A stretch of DNA of 64,000 bases from the NCBI RefSeq assembly GCF_003663885.1, contig NZ_RCCE01000004.1, positions 1 to 64,000 on the forward strand, written 5' to 3'. The DNA comes from Litoreibacter meonggei (GTDB lineage: Bacteria; Pseudomonadota; Alphaproteobacteria; Rhodobacterales; Rhodobacteraceae). A program made the translations under genes and the position numbers. The stretch's first letter is position 1. Each line of letters opens with the position of its first letter. The notes beneath the pieces are model-generated. The model worked only from the letters and a program-made list of their open reading frames with translations, was not told the DNA's origin and did not search any database. Shown piece by piece: positions 26,373-35,224 of this stretch.

Positions 26373-27986
26373 ATGACTAGCCCCAAGCGCGCCGCTGACC
26401 TGCTTGCGGAGCGGCTTTTCGAGGCAGGCTGTCGCTACGCGTTCGGCATGCCCGGAGGCGAAGTTCTGACGCTGATCGACGCGTTGAAAAAGGCGGGGAT
26501 CGAGTTTGTCTTGTGCAAGCATGAGAATGCCGCAGGGTTCATGGCCGAAGGGGTGCATCATGTGAACGGCGCTCCTGCGATTTTGGTGGCGACCGTCGGG
26601 CCGGGGGCAATGAATGGCGTAAATGCGGTGGCCAACGCGCATCAAGAGCGGGTCCCGATGATCGTTTTAACCGGCTGCGTTGATCCGGACGAGGCATTGA
26701 CCTACACGCACCAAGTGCTTGATCACACGCGTGTGTTTGAGGAAATCACCAAGGCGACCTTTACCCTGACGGCCGACGGCGCAGATATCGTGGCAGACAA
26801 AGCTGTGAGCATCGCCACCGAGGGGCGCAACGGCCCCGTTCACATTGACGTCCCGATTTCCGTCGCCGATGCCCGCGCCGCGCCGAAGTTGCGCCGCCGT
26901 GCACCTGCCGGTCAAACCGCGCCTTCAGGTGGAGATCTGGCATTGGCGCAAACATGGCTCGATGCGGCAGAGCGTCCGGTGATAATTGCCGGCTTGGACG
27001 TTTTGTATGATGGTAGTCACGCGGAGCTGTTGCACTTTGCCGAGACCTACGGAGCGCCGGTTGTTACGACCTACAAAGCCAAGGGCGTGATACCGGAAAC
27101 CCACGCTTTGGCACTGGGCGGAGCCGGGCTGTCGCCGTTGGCCGACACGCATCTGTTGCCGCTTGTCCGTGCGGCTGATCTGGTGCTTTGCGTGGGCTAT
27201 GACCCGATAGAGATGCGCCCGGGATGGCGGGACGTCTGGAACCCCGACCAAGTGCGGGTGATCGACATCACATCCGAGCCAAACCACCATTACATGCATC
27301 AGGCGGGCCTTAGTTTTGTTTGTGACACAACTGCAGCTTTGCGGGCGTTGTCGGGCCAGGGGGGCGACCACGACACATGGCCTGATGGTGAAGTGGCGGC
27401 CACCAAGGCGGCGTTGGCCAACGCGTTTCCGGCGACCGACGCGTGGGGGCCAAGTGCCGTGATTGCGGAATGCCGCGACATGCTACCGGACGACACCATC
27501 GCCACGGTGGATAGCGGCGCGCACCGGATTTTGCTGTCACAGATGTGGACATGCCACACGCCGCGAACGCTGCTGCAATCATCCGCGCTGTGCACGATGG
27601 GCTGTGCTGTGCCGTTGGCCATGGGGGCCAAATACGCGGCTCCGGACCGCACTGTCGTTAGCTTTTCAGGTGATGCGGGGGCGCTGATGGTCGCGGGTGA
27701 ATGGTCTACTGCAAAAGAGCATGGGCTGAACACTATCTTCGTTGTGTTTGTCGACCGTTCGCTGGCCTTGATCGAGTTGAAGCAACGCCAGCGGCAGATG
27801 ACCAATGCGGGCGTGGATTTTGCCGATCACGACTTCGCCGCTATCGGGCAGGCGTTTGGCGGGCAGGGGCATACGGTTACCTCCCGTGCCGAGTTGCGAG
27901 ACGCCTTGACGGCAGCGATGCAGGCTGAGACGTTCAGCGTTATCGCCGCCGTGATCGACCGTAAGGCGTATGACGGGCGTATCTAG
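26373..27986 (+). CDS. Thiamine-diphosphate-dependent enzyme (acetolactate synthase/2-hydroxyacyl-CoA lyase superfamily)
   Basis: The 537-residue product has the three-domain architecture of the superfamily: an N-terminal pyrimidine domain with catalytic Glu51 in CKHENAAGFMAEG, a middle domain, and a C-terminal pyrophosphate domain with SFSGDAGALMVAGEW. The usual NN that ends the GDG motif is replaced by VDRS. AAGGAG lies upstream of the ATG. It is followed 80 bp later by a class III CoA-transferase gene. Acetolactate synthase is unlikely, since no ilvN is adjacent. A lyase or decarboxylase of a 2-keto or 2-hydroxyacyl substrate is possible. Confidence 0.85.
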   Translation: MTSPKRAADLLAERLFEAGCRYAFGMPGGEVLTLIDALKKAGIEFVLCKHENAAGFMAEGVHHVNGAPAILVATVGPGAMNGVNAVANAHQERVPMIVLTGCVDPDEALTYTHQVLDHTRVFEEITKATFTLTADGADIVADKAVSIATEGRNGPVHIDVPISVADARAAPKLRRRAPAGQTAPSGGDLALAQTWLDAAERPVIIAGLDVLYDGSHAELLHFAETYGAPVVTTYKAKGVIPETHALALGGAGLSPLADTHLLPLVRAADLVLCVGYDPIEMRPGWRDVWNPDQVRVIDITSEPNHHYMHQAGLSFVCDTTAALRALSGQGGDHDTWPDGEVAATKAALANAFPATDAWGPSAVIAECRDMLPDDTIATVDSGAHRILLSQMWTCHTPRTLLQSSALCTMGCAVPLAMGAKYAAPDRTVVSFSGDAGALMVAGEWSTAKEHGLNTIFVVFVDRSLALIELKQRQRQMTNAGVDFADHDFAAIGQAFGGQGHTVTSRAELRDALTAAMQAETFSVIAAVIDRKAYDGRI

Positions 27987-28066
27987 ATTTTGATGCCACG
28001 CCCCTCGGTCCCCAAGGGCAACTGACGGGCACCTGATGGACAACGGGCAGAGGTATTTGTGAAGCA

Positions 28067-29281
28067 ATGATGGACGGGCAAATGGTAAGCACTTTGGACG
28101 GACTTAAAGTGCTGGATCTCAGCCGCATTCTGGCAGGCCCGACTTGCACGCAGCTCTTGGGTGATCTTGGGGCGGAGGTCTGGAAGATCGAAAACCCCGG
28201 ATCGGACGGTGATGATACTCGCAAATGGGGCCCTCCATTCGTCGACGGCGCGGACGGAGCACGCACCGACCTTTCGGCTTACTTTATGTGTGCCAATCGC
28301 AACAAGCTGTCGGTTGGCGTCGACATCGCCACGCCGGAGGGCCAAGCGATTATTCACGAGCTGGCCGCACAGGCAGATGTGGTGATCGAAAACTTCAAAC
28401 CAGATGGTCTGAAAAAATACGGGCTGGATCACGAGAGCCTTTTGAAGGCCCATCCGAAGCTCGTCTACTGCTCGATTTCCGGCTACGGACAAACGGGGCC
28501 GAACCGCGACAAACCGGGGTATGATCTGATGGCGCAAGGCTTCGGAGGCATCATGTCCCTGACGGGTGAACCCGAGGGACGCCCGATGAAGGTGGGCGTC
28601 GGCATAGCGGACGTGGTCTGCGGTCTGTACGCCACCATCGGTATTCTGGCGGCGTTGCGCCACCGGGATGCGACGGGTGAAGGCCAGCATATCGACTTGG
28701 CCCTTGTCGACAGCCAGATCGCGTGGTTGATCAACGAAGGCGTGGCGCATCTTACCACCGGCAAGGAGCGCAAACGCCAAGGTAACGAGCACGCAACGAT
28801 CGTGCCGTACCAAACGTTTGAGGCCTCTGACGGGCATGTGCTGGTGGCCGTAGGAAATGACAGCCAATACGCGCGGTTCTGCGACTATCTTGGCCGCCCC
28901 GATCTGGCAGAAGATCCCGCCTTCGCGACCAATCCGGCGCGGATCGAGAATCGCACCAAGTTGTTGAAAATCATAGAAGGTCTGCTGGTCGAGCGGACCA
29001 TGCAGAACATCATCGACGGGCTGGAGATGCGCAAGGTTCCGGTCGGGCCGGTGAATACGCTGGGGCAAGTGTTTGCGTCTGATCAGGTCGCCGCGCGCGG
29101 GATGAAAATCGAGATGGAACGGCCCGATGTCAAAGACGGGGCGGTGTCCTTGATCGGCAACCCGTTGAAGTTCTCCAAAACGCCCGTCACCTACCAGCGT
29201 CCGCCGCCGCATTTTGGGGAGGACACCGACGCGGTGCTGGATTGGCTGCGGCAAAGTGCAGGGATGACAGCTAAGGACTAG
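28067..29281 (+). CDS. CaiB/BaiF class III CoA-transferase
   Basis: The 404-residue protein shows the family pattern GLKVLDLSRILAGPTCTQLLGDLGAEVWKIENPGSDGDDTRKWGPPF, with the Asp nucleophile expected in the YDLMAQGFGGIMSLTGEPEG to ADVVCG region, and C-terminal GPVNTLGQVFASDQVAARGM. It transfers CoA between carboxylic acids. The acid is unknown. An in-frame ATG at 28082 (MVSTLDGLKVL) may be the true start. Its position after a ThDP enzyme recalls oxalate or 2-hydroxyacid CoA pathways, but this is inference. Confidence 0.88.
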   Translation: MMDGQMVSTLDGLKVLDLSRILAGPTCTQLLGDLGAEVWKIENPGSDGDDTRKWGPPFVDGADGARTDLSAYFMCANRNKLSVGVDIATPEGQAIIHELAAQADVVIENFKPDGLKKYGLDHESLLKAHPKLVYCSISGYGQTGPNRDKPGYDLMAQGFGGIMSLTGEPEGRPMKVGVGIADVVCGLYATIGILAALRHRDATGEGQHIDLALVDSQIAWLINEGVAHLTTGKERKRQGNEHATIVPYQTFEASDGHVLVAVGNDSQYARFCDYLGRPDLAEDPAFATNPARIENRTKLLKIIEGLLVERTMQNIIDGLEMRKVPVGPVNTLGQVFASDQVAARGMKIEMERPDVKDGAVSLIGNPLKFSKTPVTYQRPPPHFGEDTDAVLDWLRQSAGMTAKD

Positions 29282-29361
29282 GGCTTGGCTAGGAAGACCT
29301 GAGAGGGGCAGCCATTCCTGCGAGGAGTTTTGTCAAAGATCATGCGAAGCCGGAAACTCAC

Positions 29362-30645
29362 CTAAGATTGAAATGCCGCTATGGGTGGAGAGGCGGAAAG
29401 TACGGGCCTGCGCGTCGATAGACATCGGTGTGCTTCTGCCGTCTTTCCCAGCTTGAGAAGGACGTTAGCATAGGTCAGTTCCAAAAGGTCGCGCTGCGCG
29501 CGGCTGCCGCCTAAGCGCTCGGTGGTCCCCATGACCTGCACAAGCTCCACAAGGGCATCGCTCCAGTTTTCACGCGCAATCGCGCCCCATGCACGGGCCA
29601 GAGGTTGAACTAGGTCACCTGCTAACCCCTTGGCCGTATCCGCAATATGGGCCAGACGCTCGCCTTTTCCTGCCATTGCATGGCTCAACGCGGCATGCAT
29701 GTCCGCGAAACTCTGGCCTGTTTCCGGGAAGAACCGCAGCGCGTAATCACTCAGCTCAGTCCAGCGATCCGGGTTTACCGACAGACCTGCAAGATCAGCG
29801 CGATACAAGATCGCGGCGGTGTCGGTTAGAATGTTGATCGGCAAGCCTTTCGCTGATCCGGGCCCGACGCCTGCATCGACCGCACCCCACATTGCGGCTT
29901 CATCGCCATCGTGCAACGCCCAAAGGGCAGAGTGCCAACTTAGATGCCCGTGCAGGACAGCGCGATCATCATAGTCCGACAACCACTTAGCCAGATACTT
30001 GCGGCCCGCCACCGTTTCACCGTTTTCATATTGGGCATGTGACTTGAAATGTGCGGCATTTGCGTTGCGGGGATTCAAAGCAAGGCTTCTGTCCATCAGC
30101 TTCGTCGACGCCTCGATCTGCCCTGTTTCACATAGTGACAAGGCATGCATCGACATCATCCACCAGTCGTCCCCATAATGTGGCAGCAGCGCAGAGGTGT
30201 AGGCCAGAAGCTCCGCCTCACGCCCGACCTCACCGGAAAATCCGATCAGCCCGAAGACATTTGAACACAGTTGTGCAACAAGCGCATCGCGGGGGTAGTC
30301 ACGGACGTGGCTCCGGACCAATTCCCGCGCCTTTTGTGGCTGTCCTGAAAGCAAAGCCGCCACACATTCAATATGCTGACGCTGGCGCATGTCGAGTTTA
30401 GCTCCAAGTTCTTGTGCGCGGCTGATTGCGGACTTTGCTTGCAGCATTTGCCCCGACATCATCAAGGACCGAGCCAGACCCACGTGACCGAGCGCAAAGT
30501 TGTCATCAATATCAACAGCCGATTGAAATGCTTCGGTTGCGCCAAAGTTTGCACCCAGAAACAATCGGATACCACGATCATAGTGATCCAGAGCAGCTTG
30601 TGACGTTGCTGAAGCCTCATTTCCGTAGCTGTCTCGAAGCGCCAT
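29362..30645 (-). CDS. TPR protein, TTC38-like (paralogue A)
   Basis: The 427-residue helical protein is built of TPR-like repeats (FALGHVGLARSLMMSGQMLQA; WWMMSMHALSLCETGQIEAS; NANAAHFKSHAQYENGETVA; HLSWHSALWALHDGDEAA). The last resembles the HL-W-H-AL signature of the tetratricopeptide repeat protein 38 family. The C-terminal GGSRAQRDLLELTYANVLLKLG parallels GGSHAQRDVFERLTIDAGIRAG in the divergent gene at 30951, so the two are distant paralogues. The start at 30645 has AAGGGCAG upstream; 21 extra residues are possible. Function unknown; no signal peptide. Confidence 0.78.
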   Translation of the reverse strand: MALRDSYGNEASATSQAALDHYDRGIRLFLGANFGATEAFQSAVDIDDNFALGHVGLARSLMMSGQMLQAKSAISRAQELGAKLDMRQRQHIECVAALLSGQPQKARELVRSHVRDYPRDALVAQLCSNVFGLIGFSGEVGREAELLAYTSALLPHYGDDWWMMSMHALSLCETGQIEASTKLMDRSLALNPRNANAAHFKSHAQYENGETVAGRKYLAKWLSDYDDRAVLHGHLSWHSALWALHDGDEAAMWGAVDAGVGPGSAKGLPINILTDTAAILYRADLAGLSVNPDRWTELSDYALRFFPETGQSFADMHAALSHAMAGKGERLAHIADTAKGLAGDLVQPLARAWGAIARENWSDALVELVQVMGTTERLGGSRAQRDLLELTYANVLLKLGKTAEAHRCLSTRRPVLSASPPIAAFQS

Positions 30646-30950
30646 GATCTGCCCTTGTTCTGGTGGCCGTATTGCAACCTTACGCAAAGAAGCAAGAAAT
30701 GTCTCCAATGCATGGTTTTGCGCACATGCACGCGATTTTGGTTTTCAACCTTCCCGTCGCTCAACCTCCCGCAAAATAGCGAAAAATTGCACGTTTTCCC
30801 CTTGAACGGCGGAATATTGATCACCGATCCCCCACGCGGCCTCACGTATGCGTTATACCAGCGCCGGAACCGTTTACCGATGACGACTAATCGCTATCAC
30901 AGAAGATGCGGGCAAGTTCCCCGCGTCAGAATCGAAAGTGAGACCTCGGC
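30646..30950. other. Divergent promoter region of the TTC38-like gene pair
   Basis: These 305 bp separate the start codons of two divergent TPR-protein genes. The sequence is richer in A and T than its surroundings and must hold promoters for both. I see no convincing palindrome, RNA gene or coding frame in it. Confidence 0.5.
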
Positions 30951-32324
30951 ATGTATCAAGACGTATTCGGGCAAGAAACCACCATCAATTCCCGCAACGC
31001 GCTTGAAGCGTGGAACAAGACCTTGTTGGCGTTTATGGCACATGGGGCGACCACGCCGACCCATCTGGGCGAAACCCTGACGCTCGATCCGAACTTTGCT
31101 CTGGGCCATGCGGTCAAGGGGATGTTCTACCTGCTGTTGGGGCGCCGCGAGTTGGGCGAGACCGCCCGCGAGGCCCTCGGGTTGGCGGAAGCCGCAGTGA
31201 TGACCTCTCCGATCACCGCCCGTGAGCAGTCCTTTGTGAAGGCGCTGAAGGCGTTTTATGAAGGCGGACTGACATCCGCGATCCAACACCTTGAAGATGT
31301 GTTGGCCGTTCATCCTGCTGACACATTGGCAATGAAGCTAAGCCACGCGATCCGTTTTGTTCTGGGCGACGGCGTTGGCATGCGTAAGTCGGTCGAGGCC
31401 GTGATGGGTGCCTATGGGCCGGACCATGCTGGACGTGGCTACCTGATGGGCTGCCACGCCTTTACCTTGGAGGAGACCGGCGAATATGCGCGGGCGGCGA
31501 CCGTGGGGCGTATGGGGCTGACGGTTAGTCCCGATGACGCATGGGGCCTTCACGCTATAGCGCACGTGTTCGATATGACCTGCGACGCGGAAGGCGGGCT
31601 GAAATGGCTTGAAGGGCGCGAAGCCGCTTGGTCCCATTGCAACAATTTCCGCTACCATGTGTGGTGGCACAAGGCGTTGATGCATCTCGACCTTGGACAG
31701 AATGACGTCGTGCTGGCGCTCTATGATGCGGAAATCCGCGCCGATAAGACCGATGATTACCGAGACATCTCCAACGCCACGTCACTGTTGTCGCGATTGG
31801 AACAGAACAGTGTTGATGTCGGCGACCGCTGGGAAGAGTTGGCTGATCTGTCGGCCAACCGTACCGAAGATGGCTGCTTGATCTTCGCGGACCTGCACTA
31901 CCTGCTGGCTCTGATCGGCGGATCACGCAAACAGGCGATCACCAAGCTGATGGGCCGCATGCATCGCGACGCCAGATCGAACCGTTTGGAAATGGACCGC
32001 CTTATGGCACGTCCCGGCCTGAGTGCCGCTGCCGGTCTCGAGGCATTTGGCGAAGCTGATTTCAAAACTGCGTTCCTAAACCTGTCGCGCGCGCGCCAGA
32101 CTATGCAAAACATCGGAGGATCCCACGCGCAGCGCGATGTGTTCGAGCGCTTGACCATCGACGCAGGCATCCGCGCAGGATTTCTGGACGAAGCTGAGAC
32201 AATTCTGAAGGACCGGATGCGCAAACGGGCAGGGTCGGAGGATGGCTACGCCGCTGCGCGGTTTTCGCTCATTTCGCAGGGTCGCGACGCAAGCACTTGC
32301 ACGGCCAGTGTCCCTGCTGAATAA
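30951..32324 (+). CDS. TPR protein, TTC38 family (paralogue B)
   Basis: The 457-residue helical repeat protein carries typical TTC38 features: GLHAIAHVFDMTCDAEGGLKWL (about residues 199-220), NNFRYHVWWHKALMHLDLGQ (about 227-246) and GGSHAQRDVFERL near the C-terminus. No signal peptide or membrane segment. TTC38-family proteins have no settled biochemical role. Sequence divergence from paralogue A is high, so this is an old pair rather than a recent duplication. The gene ends 27 bp before opgC on the same strand. Confidence 0.82.
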   Translation: MYQDVFGQETTINSRNALEAWNKTLLAFMAHGATTPTHLGETLTLDPNFALGHAVKGMFYLLLGRRELGETAREALGLAEAAVMTSPITAREQSFVKALKAFYEGGLTSAIQHLEDVLAVHPADTLAMKLSHAIRFVLGDGVGMRKSVEAVMGAYGPDHAGRGYLMGCHAFTLEETGEYARAATVGRMGLTVSPDDAWGLHAIAHVFDMTCDAEGGLKWLEGREAAWSHCNNFRYHVWWHKALMHLDLGQNDVVLALYDAEIRADKTDDYRDISNATSLLSRLEQNSVDVGDRWEELADLSANRTEDGCLIFADLHYLLALIGGSRKQAITKLMGRMHRDARSNRLEMDRLMARPGLSAAAGLEAFGEADFKTAFLNLSRARQTMQNIGGSHAQRDVFERLTIDAGIRAGFLDEAETILKDRMRKRAGSEDGYAAARFSLISQGRDASTCTASVPAE

Positions 32325-32351
32325 GCGCGAAAAAGAACTGGCTCGAAGAAA

Positions 32352-33668
32352 ATGACCATGGCGTCCACATCCCCTTTGTCGCAAGCCGCTGAAAGCTTTG
32401 CCGCAAGCCCTGCTGCCTCTGGCACGTCGGGCGTCACCACCCGTGACCCGCGCCTTGATTTCTATCGTGGCATTGCGATGTTCATCATCCTGTTTGCTCA
32501 CACACCCGGGAACTTCTTCACCAGCTGGATTCCCGCGCGGTGGGGCTTTTCGGACGCGACCGAGATCTTCGTGTTCTGCTCCGGCATGGCATCCGCCATT
32601 GCCTTTGGCCGAACCTTTGATCGCGCAGGGTGGCTGCTTGGCACCGCCCGCGTAGCTTACCGCGTTTGGCAGGTCTACTGGGCGCATATCTGCATGTTTT
32701 TCACCATCGCCATGATGGTCGCTTGGTGGGACAGCTTCGGCATTTTCGAGAAAAACTATATTAACTCGCTGAACCTCGTGCCGATCTTTGAAGGCCGCAC
32801 GGGCAGCACCACCGGGATCGTCACCACCACCGCCGACAATCTGATTGGCATATTCTCTTTGACCTATGTGCCGAACTATTTCGACATCCTGCCGATGTAT
32901 ATGGCGATCCTTGTTATGATGCCGGTCGTCATGGCGCTGTCCCGCGTGAATCTGTGGCTCACCGCTGCCGTCATCGCCACCGTTTGGCTGTTCGCGCAGC
33001 GAGGCTTGCTGTCTTGGCTTGGGGCCGAGCATTTGTGGTTGAGCCTGCCTGCGGAACCGTGGTCTGAACGCCACTGGTTTTTCAACCCGTTCGGCTGGCA
33101 ACTGATCTTCTTCACCGGCTTCGCCTTCATGCGTGGCTGGATTCCGGCCCCGCCGGTCAAGACATGGCTGATCGCAGTCGCGGCAGTGATTGTCGTGGCA
33201 AACATCCCCCTGTCCAATATCGGCGTGCGCGCGGTCAACCAGGAATGGTTCGGCGCGTTCGACGGCAATCCCGTGATCGAATGGCGGGTCGCCAACAAGC
33301 CGTTCATCGACAAGTCCGGCTTTGGCCTGCTGCGCTATGTGCATTTTCTGGCATTGGCCTATCTGGCATGGGTCGCGGCTGGCGTGGGCGGGCATCGCCT
33401 GATGTCTTCCGGCGGCTCGGCGCTGTCGGACGCGTGGGGCAAACTGGTCAAGATCGTCATGAAAGTCGGCCAGCAAAGTCTTGCCGTGTTTGTTTTTTCC
33501 ATGGTCTTCGCCCGTATCGCGGGTTTCACCATGGACCAGATTGGACGTGAAACCGGCACCGTGGTCATGGTTAACTTTGTAGGCGTGGCAGCGCTGGTTG
33601 CCGTGGCGTATTTCGTGGGTTGGATCAAAGGCACCCCATGGAAGCCCGCGAAAGGGGCCGCCGCATGA
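32352..33668 (+). CDS. opgC: OpgC: glucan succinyl/acyltransferase membrane protein
   Basis: The 438-residue protein has about ten transmembrane segments and belongs to the OpgC group of acyltransferase-3-like proteins. Signature segments are RDPRLDFYRGIAMFIILFAHTPG (residues 31-53), FSDATEIFVFCSGMASAIAFG and WAHICMFF. It adds succinyl or other acyl groups to osmoregulated periplasmic glucans. It is first in an opgC-opgG-opgH operon, with an ATGA overlap to opgG. Two closely spaced starts (32352, 32358) are possible. Confidence 0.92.
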   Translation: MTMASTSPLSQAAESFAASPAASGTSGVTTRDPRLDFYRGIAMFIILFAHTPGNFFTSWIPARWGFSDATEIFVFCSGMASAIAFGRTFDRAGWLLGTARVAYRVWQVYWAHICMFFTIAMMVAWWDSFGIFEKNYINSLNLVPIFEGRTGSTTGIVTTTADNLIGIFSLTYVPNYFDILPMYMAILVMMPVVMALSRVNLWLTAAVIATVWLFAQRGLLSWLGAEHLWLSLPAEPWSERHWFFNPFGWQLIFFTGFAFMRGWIPAPPVKTWLIAVAAVIVVANIPLSNIGVRAVNQEWFGAFDGNPVIEWRVANKPFIDKSGFGLLRYVHFLALAYLAWVAAGVGGHRLMSSGGSALSDAWGKLVKIVMKVGQQSLAVFVFSMVFARIAGFTMDQIGRETGTVVMVNFVGVAALVAVAYFVGWIKGTPWKPAKGAAA

Positions 33669-35224
33669 GCCTGTCTCGTCGCTCTTTCCTGACCATGTTG
33701 GGGGCCGCCGCGTTGGCGTCGCCATCCACGGCTTTGCCGATGTTCAAAGGCGAGGCGGTGCCGTTCTCGCCCGACTGGCTGAAGGCCGAAGCGCAGCGCC
33801 TTGCGGGCGAAGACTACGCCCCTATGCCAGAGGTGCCGGAGACGTGGAAAAACCTGACCTATGATCAATACAAGGCGTTGGTCTTCAACACCAAGAAGGC
33901 GCTTTGGTCCGACACCGACCGCGCCTTCCAGATGGATTTCTTCCATCCCGGCCTTTACTTTCCGCGCCCGATCGAAATCAACATCGTCGAGGGTGCCACC
34001 GCCCGTAAACTGGGCTTCGATCTGTCGCTGTTCAAACGCTACGACCCATTTCCGCAAGAGTTGGTGGATGCGGCGAAAGCCGAAGACCCGATGGACAGCA
34101 CGCTGGGCTATTCCGGCCTGCGCCTGCGCCACGAGTTAACCAAACCGGGCCGCTTCGAAGAATTCATGGTGTTCCAAGGTGCCAGCTACTTCCGCGCCAT
34201 CGGCACTGGCCAGACTTATGGCCTGTCCGCACGCGGTCTGGCGCTGAACACCGGCGAGGCGGAGGGCGAGGAGTTCCCTGAATTCACCCGTTTCTGGGTC
34301 GAGGCCCCGTCAAATGACGCCACCACAATCACCGTCCACGCCTTGCTCGACGGCCCGTCCACGACAGGCGCCTACAGCTTCCGTATCACCCCCGGCCACC
34401 CCGCGCATGTGACGGTGGAAGCCACGCTCTACCCGCGCACGGAACTGACCCATGTGGGGCTTGCCCCGCTTACTTCGATGTTCCTGTTCGACCAGACCAA
34501 CCGCGCCCGCTTCGACGACTTCCGCGAGGCGGTCCATGACAGCGAGGGCCTGCTGGTCTGGAACGGCGCGGGCGAGATGTTGTGGCGGCCCTTGGCCAAC
34601 CCGTCCAGCTTGCAGGTCTCCAGTTTCGTGGATACCAAACCGCGCGGCTTCGGGCTGATGCAACGCGCCCGCCACTCCGAGGACTACGCCGATCTGGAGG
34701 CGCTTTACCACAACCGACCCTCGCTCTGGATCACGCCGCGCGGCGATTGGGGGCAGGGGGCCGTGACCTTGGTAGAGATCCCGTCCGACAAGGAAATCTA
34801 CGATAACATCGTCGCCTATTGGCGGCCCCGTGACCCGATGGCCGCAGGGCAAGGCTACAGCTTCGCCTACGACATGGCATGGGGCGGCGAGCCGACCGAC
34901 ACGCGGCCAGTGTCGCGCGTTTTGAACAGCCGTATCGGCAAGGGTTATGACAAGGAAAAGCCCTATATCATCATGGCCGTCGACTTCGCGGATCACGAGG
35001 CATTCGGCACCAAAGAGGCGGATCTTGAAGACATAACGCGGTTCATCAGCGCCAATCGCGGCACCGTCAGCGACGGCATTTTGCAGCGTAACGATGGAAC
35101 CGGAGGCGTGCGTCTCGCGTTCAAGTTTGAGCCGGGCGACGTGGCGTCGGCGGAACTCAGGGTGCAGCTGGTGAAAGACGGAAAATCATTGACCGAAGTG
35201 TGGCTCTACAGGTGGACGGCATGA
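33665..35224 (+). CDS. opgG: Periplasmic glucan biosynthesis protein OpgG/MdoG
   Basis: The 519-residue protein has a twin-arginine signal (SRRSFLTMLGAAALA), as in OpgD-type paralogues, rather than a plain Sec signal. The mature part shows MdoG motifs LTYDQYKALVFNTKKALW, MDFFHPGLYFPRPIEINIVEG, FRAIGTGQTYGLSARGLALNTG and DFADHEAFGTKEADLEDITR. Members of this family trim or branch the linear beta-glucan backbone in the periplasm. Translationally coupled to opgC and opgH. Confidence 0.93.
   Translation: MSLSRRSFLTMLGAAALASPSTALPMFKGEAVPFSPDWLKAEAQRLAGEDYAPMPEVPETWKNLTYDQYKALVFNTKKALWSDTDRAFQMDFFHPGLYFPRPIEINIVEGATARKLGFDLSLFKRYDPFPQELVDAAKAEDPMDSTLGYSGLRLRHELTKPGRFEEFMVFQGASYFRAIGTGQTYGLSARGLALNTGEAEGEEFPEFTRFWVEAPSNDATTITVHALLDGPSTTGAYSFRITPGHPAHVTVEATLYPRTELTHVGLAPLTSMFLFDQTNRARFDDFREAVHDSEGLLVWNGAGEMLWRPLANPSSLQVSSFVDTKPRGFGLMQRARHSEDYADLEALYHNRPSLWITPRGDWGQGAVTLVEIPSDKEIYDNIVAYWRPRDPMAAGQGYSFAYDMAWGGEPTDTRPVSRVLNSRIGKGYDKEKPYIIMAVDFADHEAFGTKEADLEDITRFISANRGTVSDGILQRNDGTGGVRLAFKFEPGDVASAELRVQLVKDGKSLTEVWLYRWTA

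Noticed and set aside
27983-29254. 423-codon minus-strand frame opposite the CoA-transferase gene
   Set aside because: No domain features; the plus strand encodes a full CaiB/BaiF protein.
32076-33725. 549-codon minus-strand frame opposite opgC
   Set aside because: His/Gly/Asp-rich translation typical of a shadow frame; OpgC on the plus strand is unambiguous.
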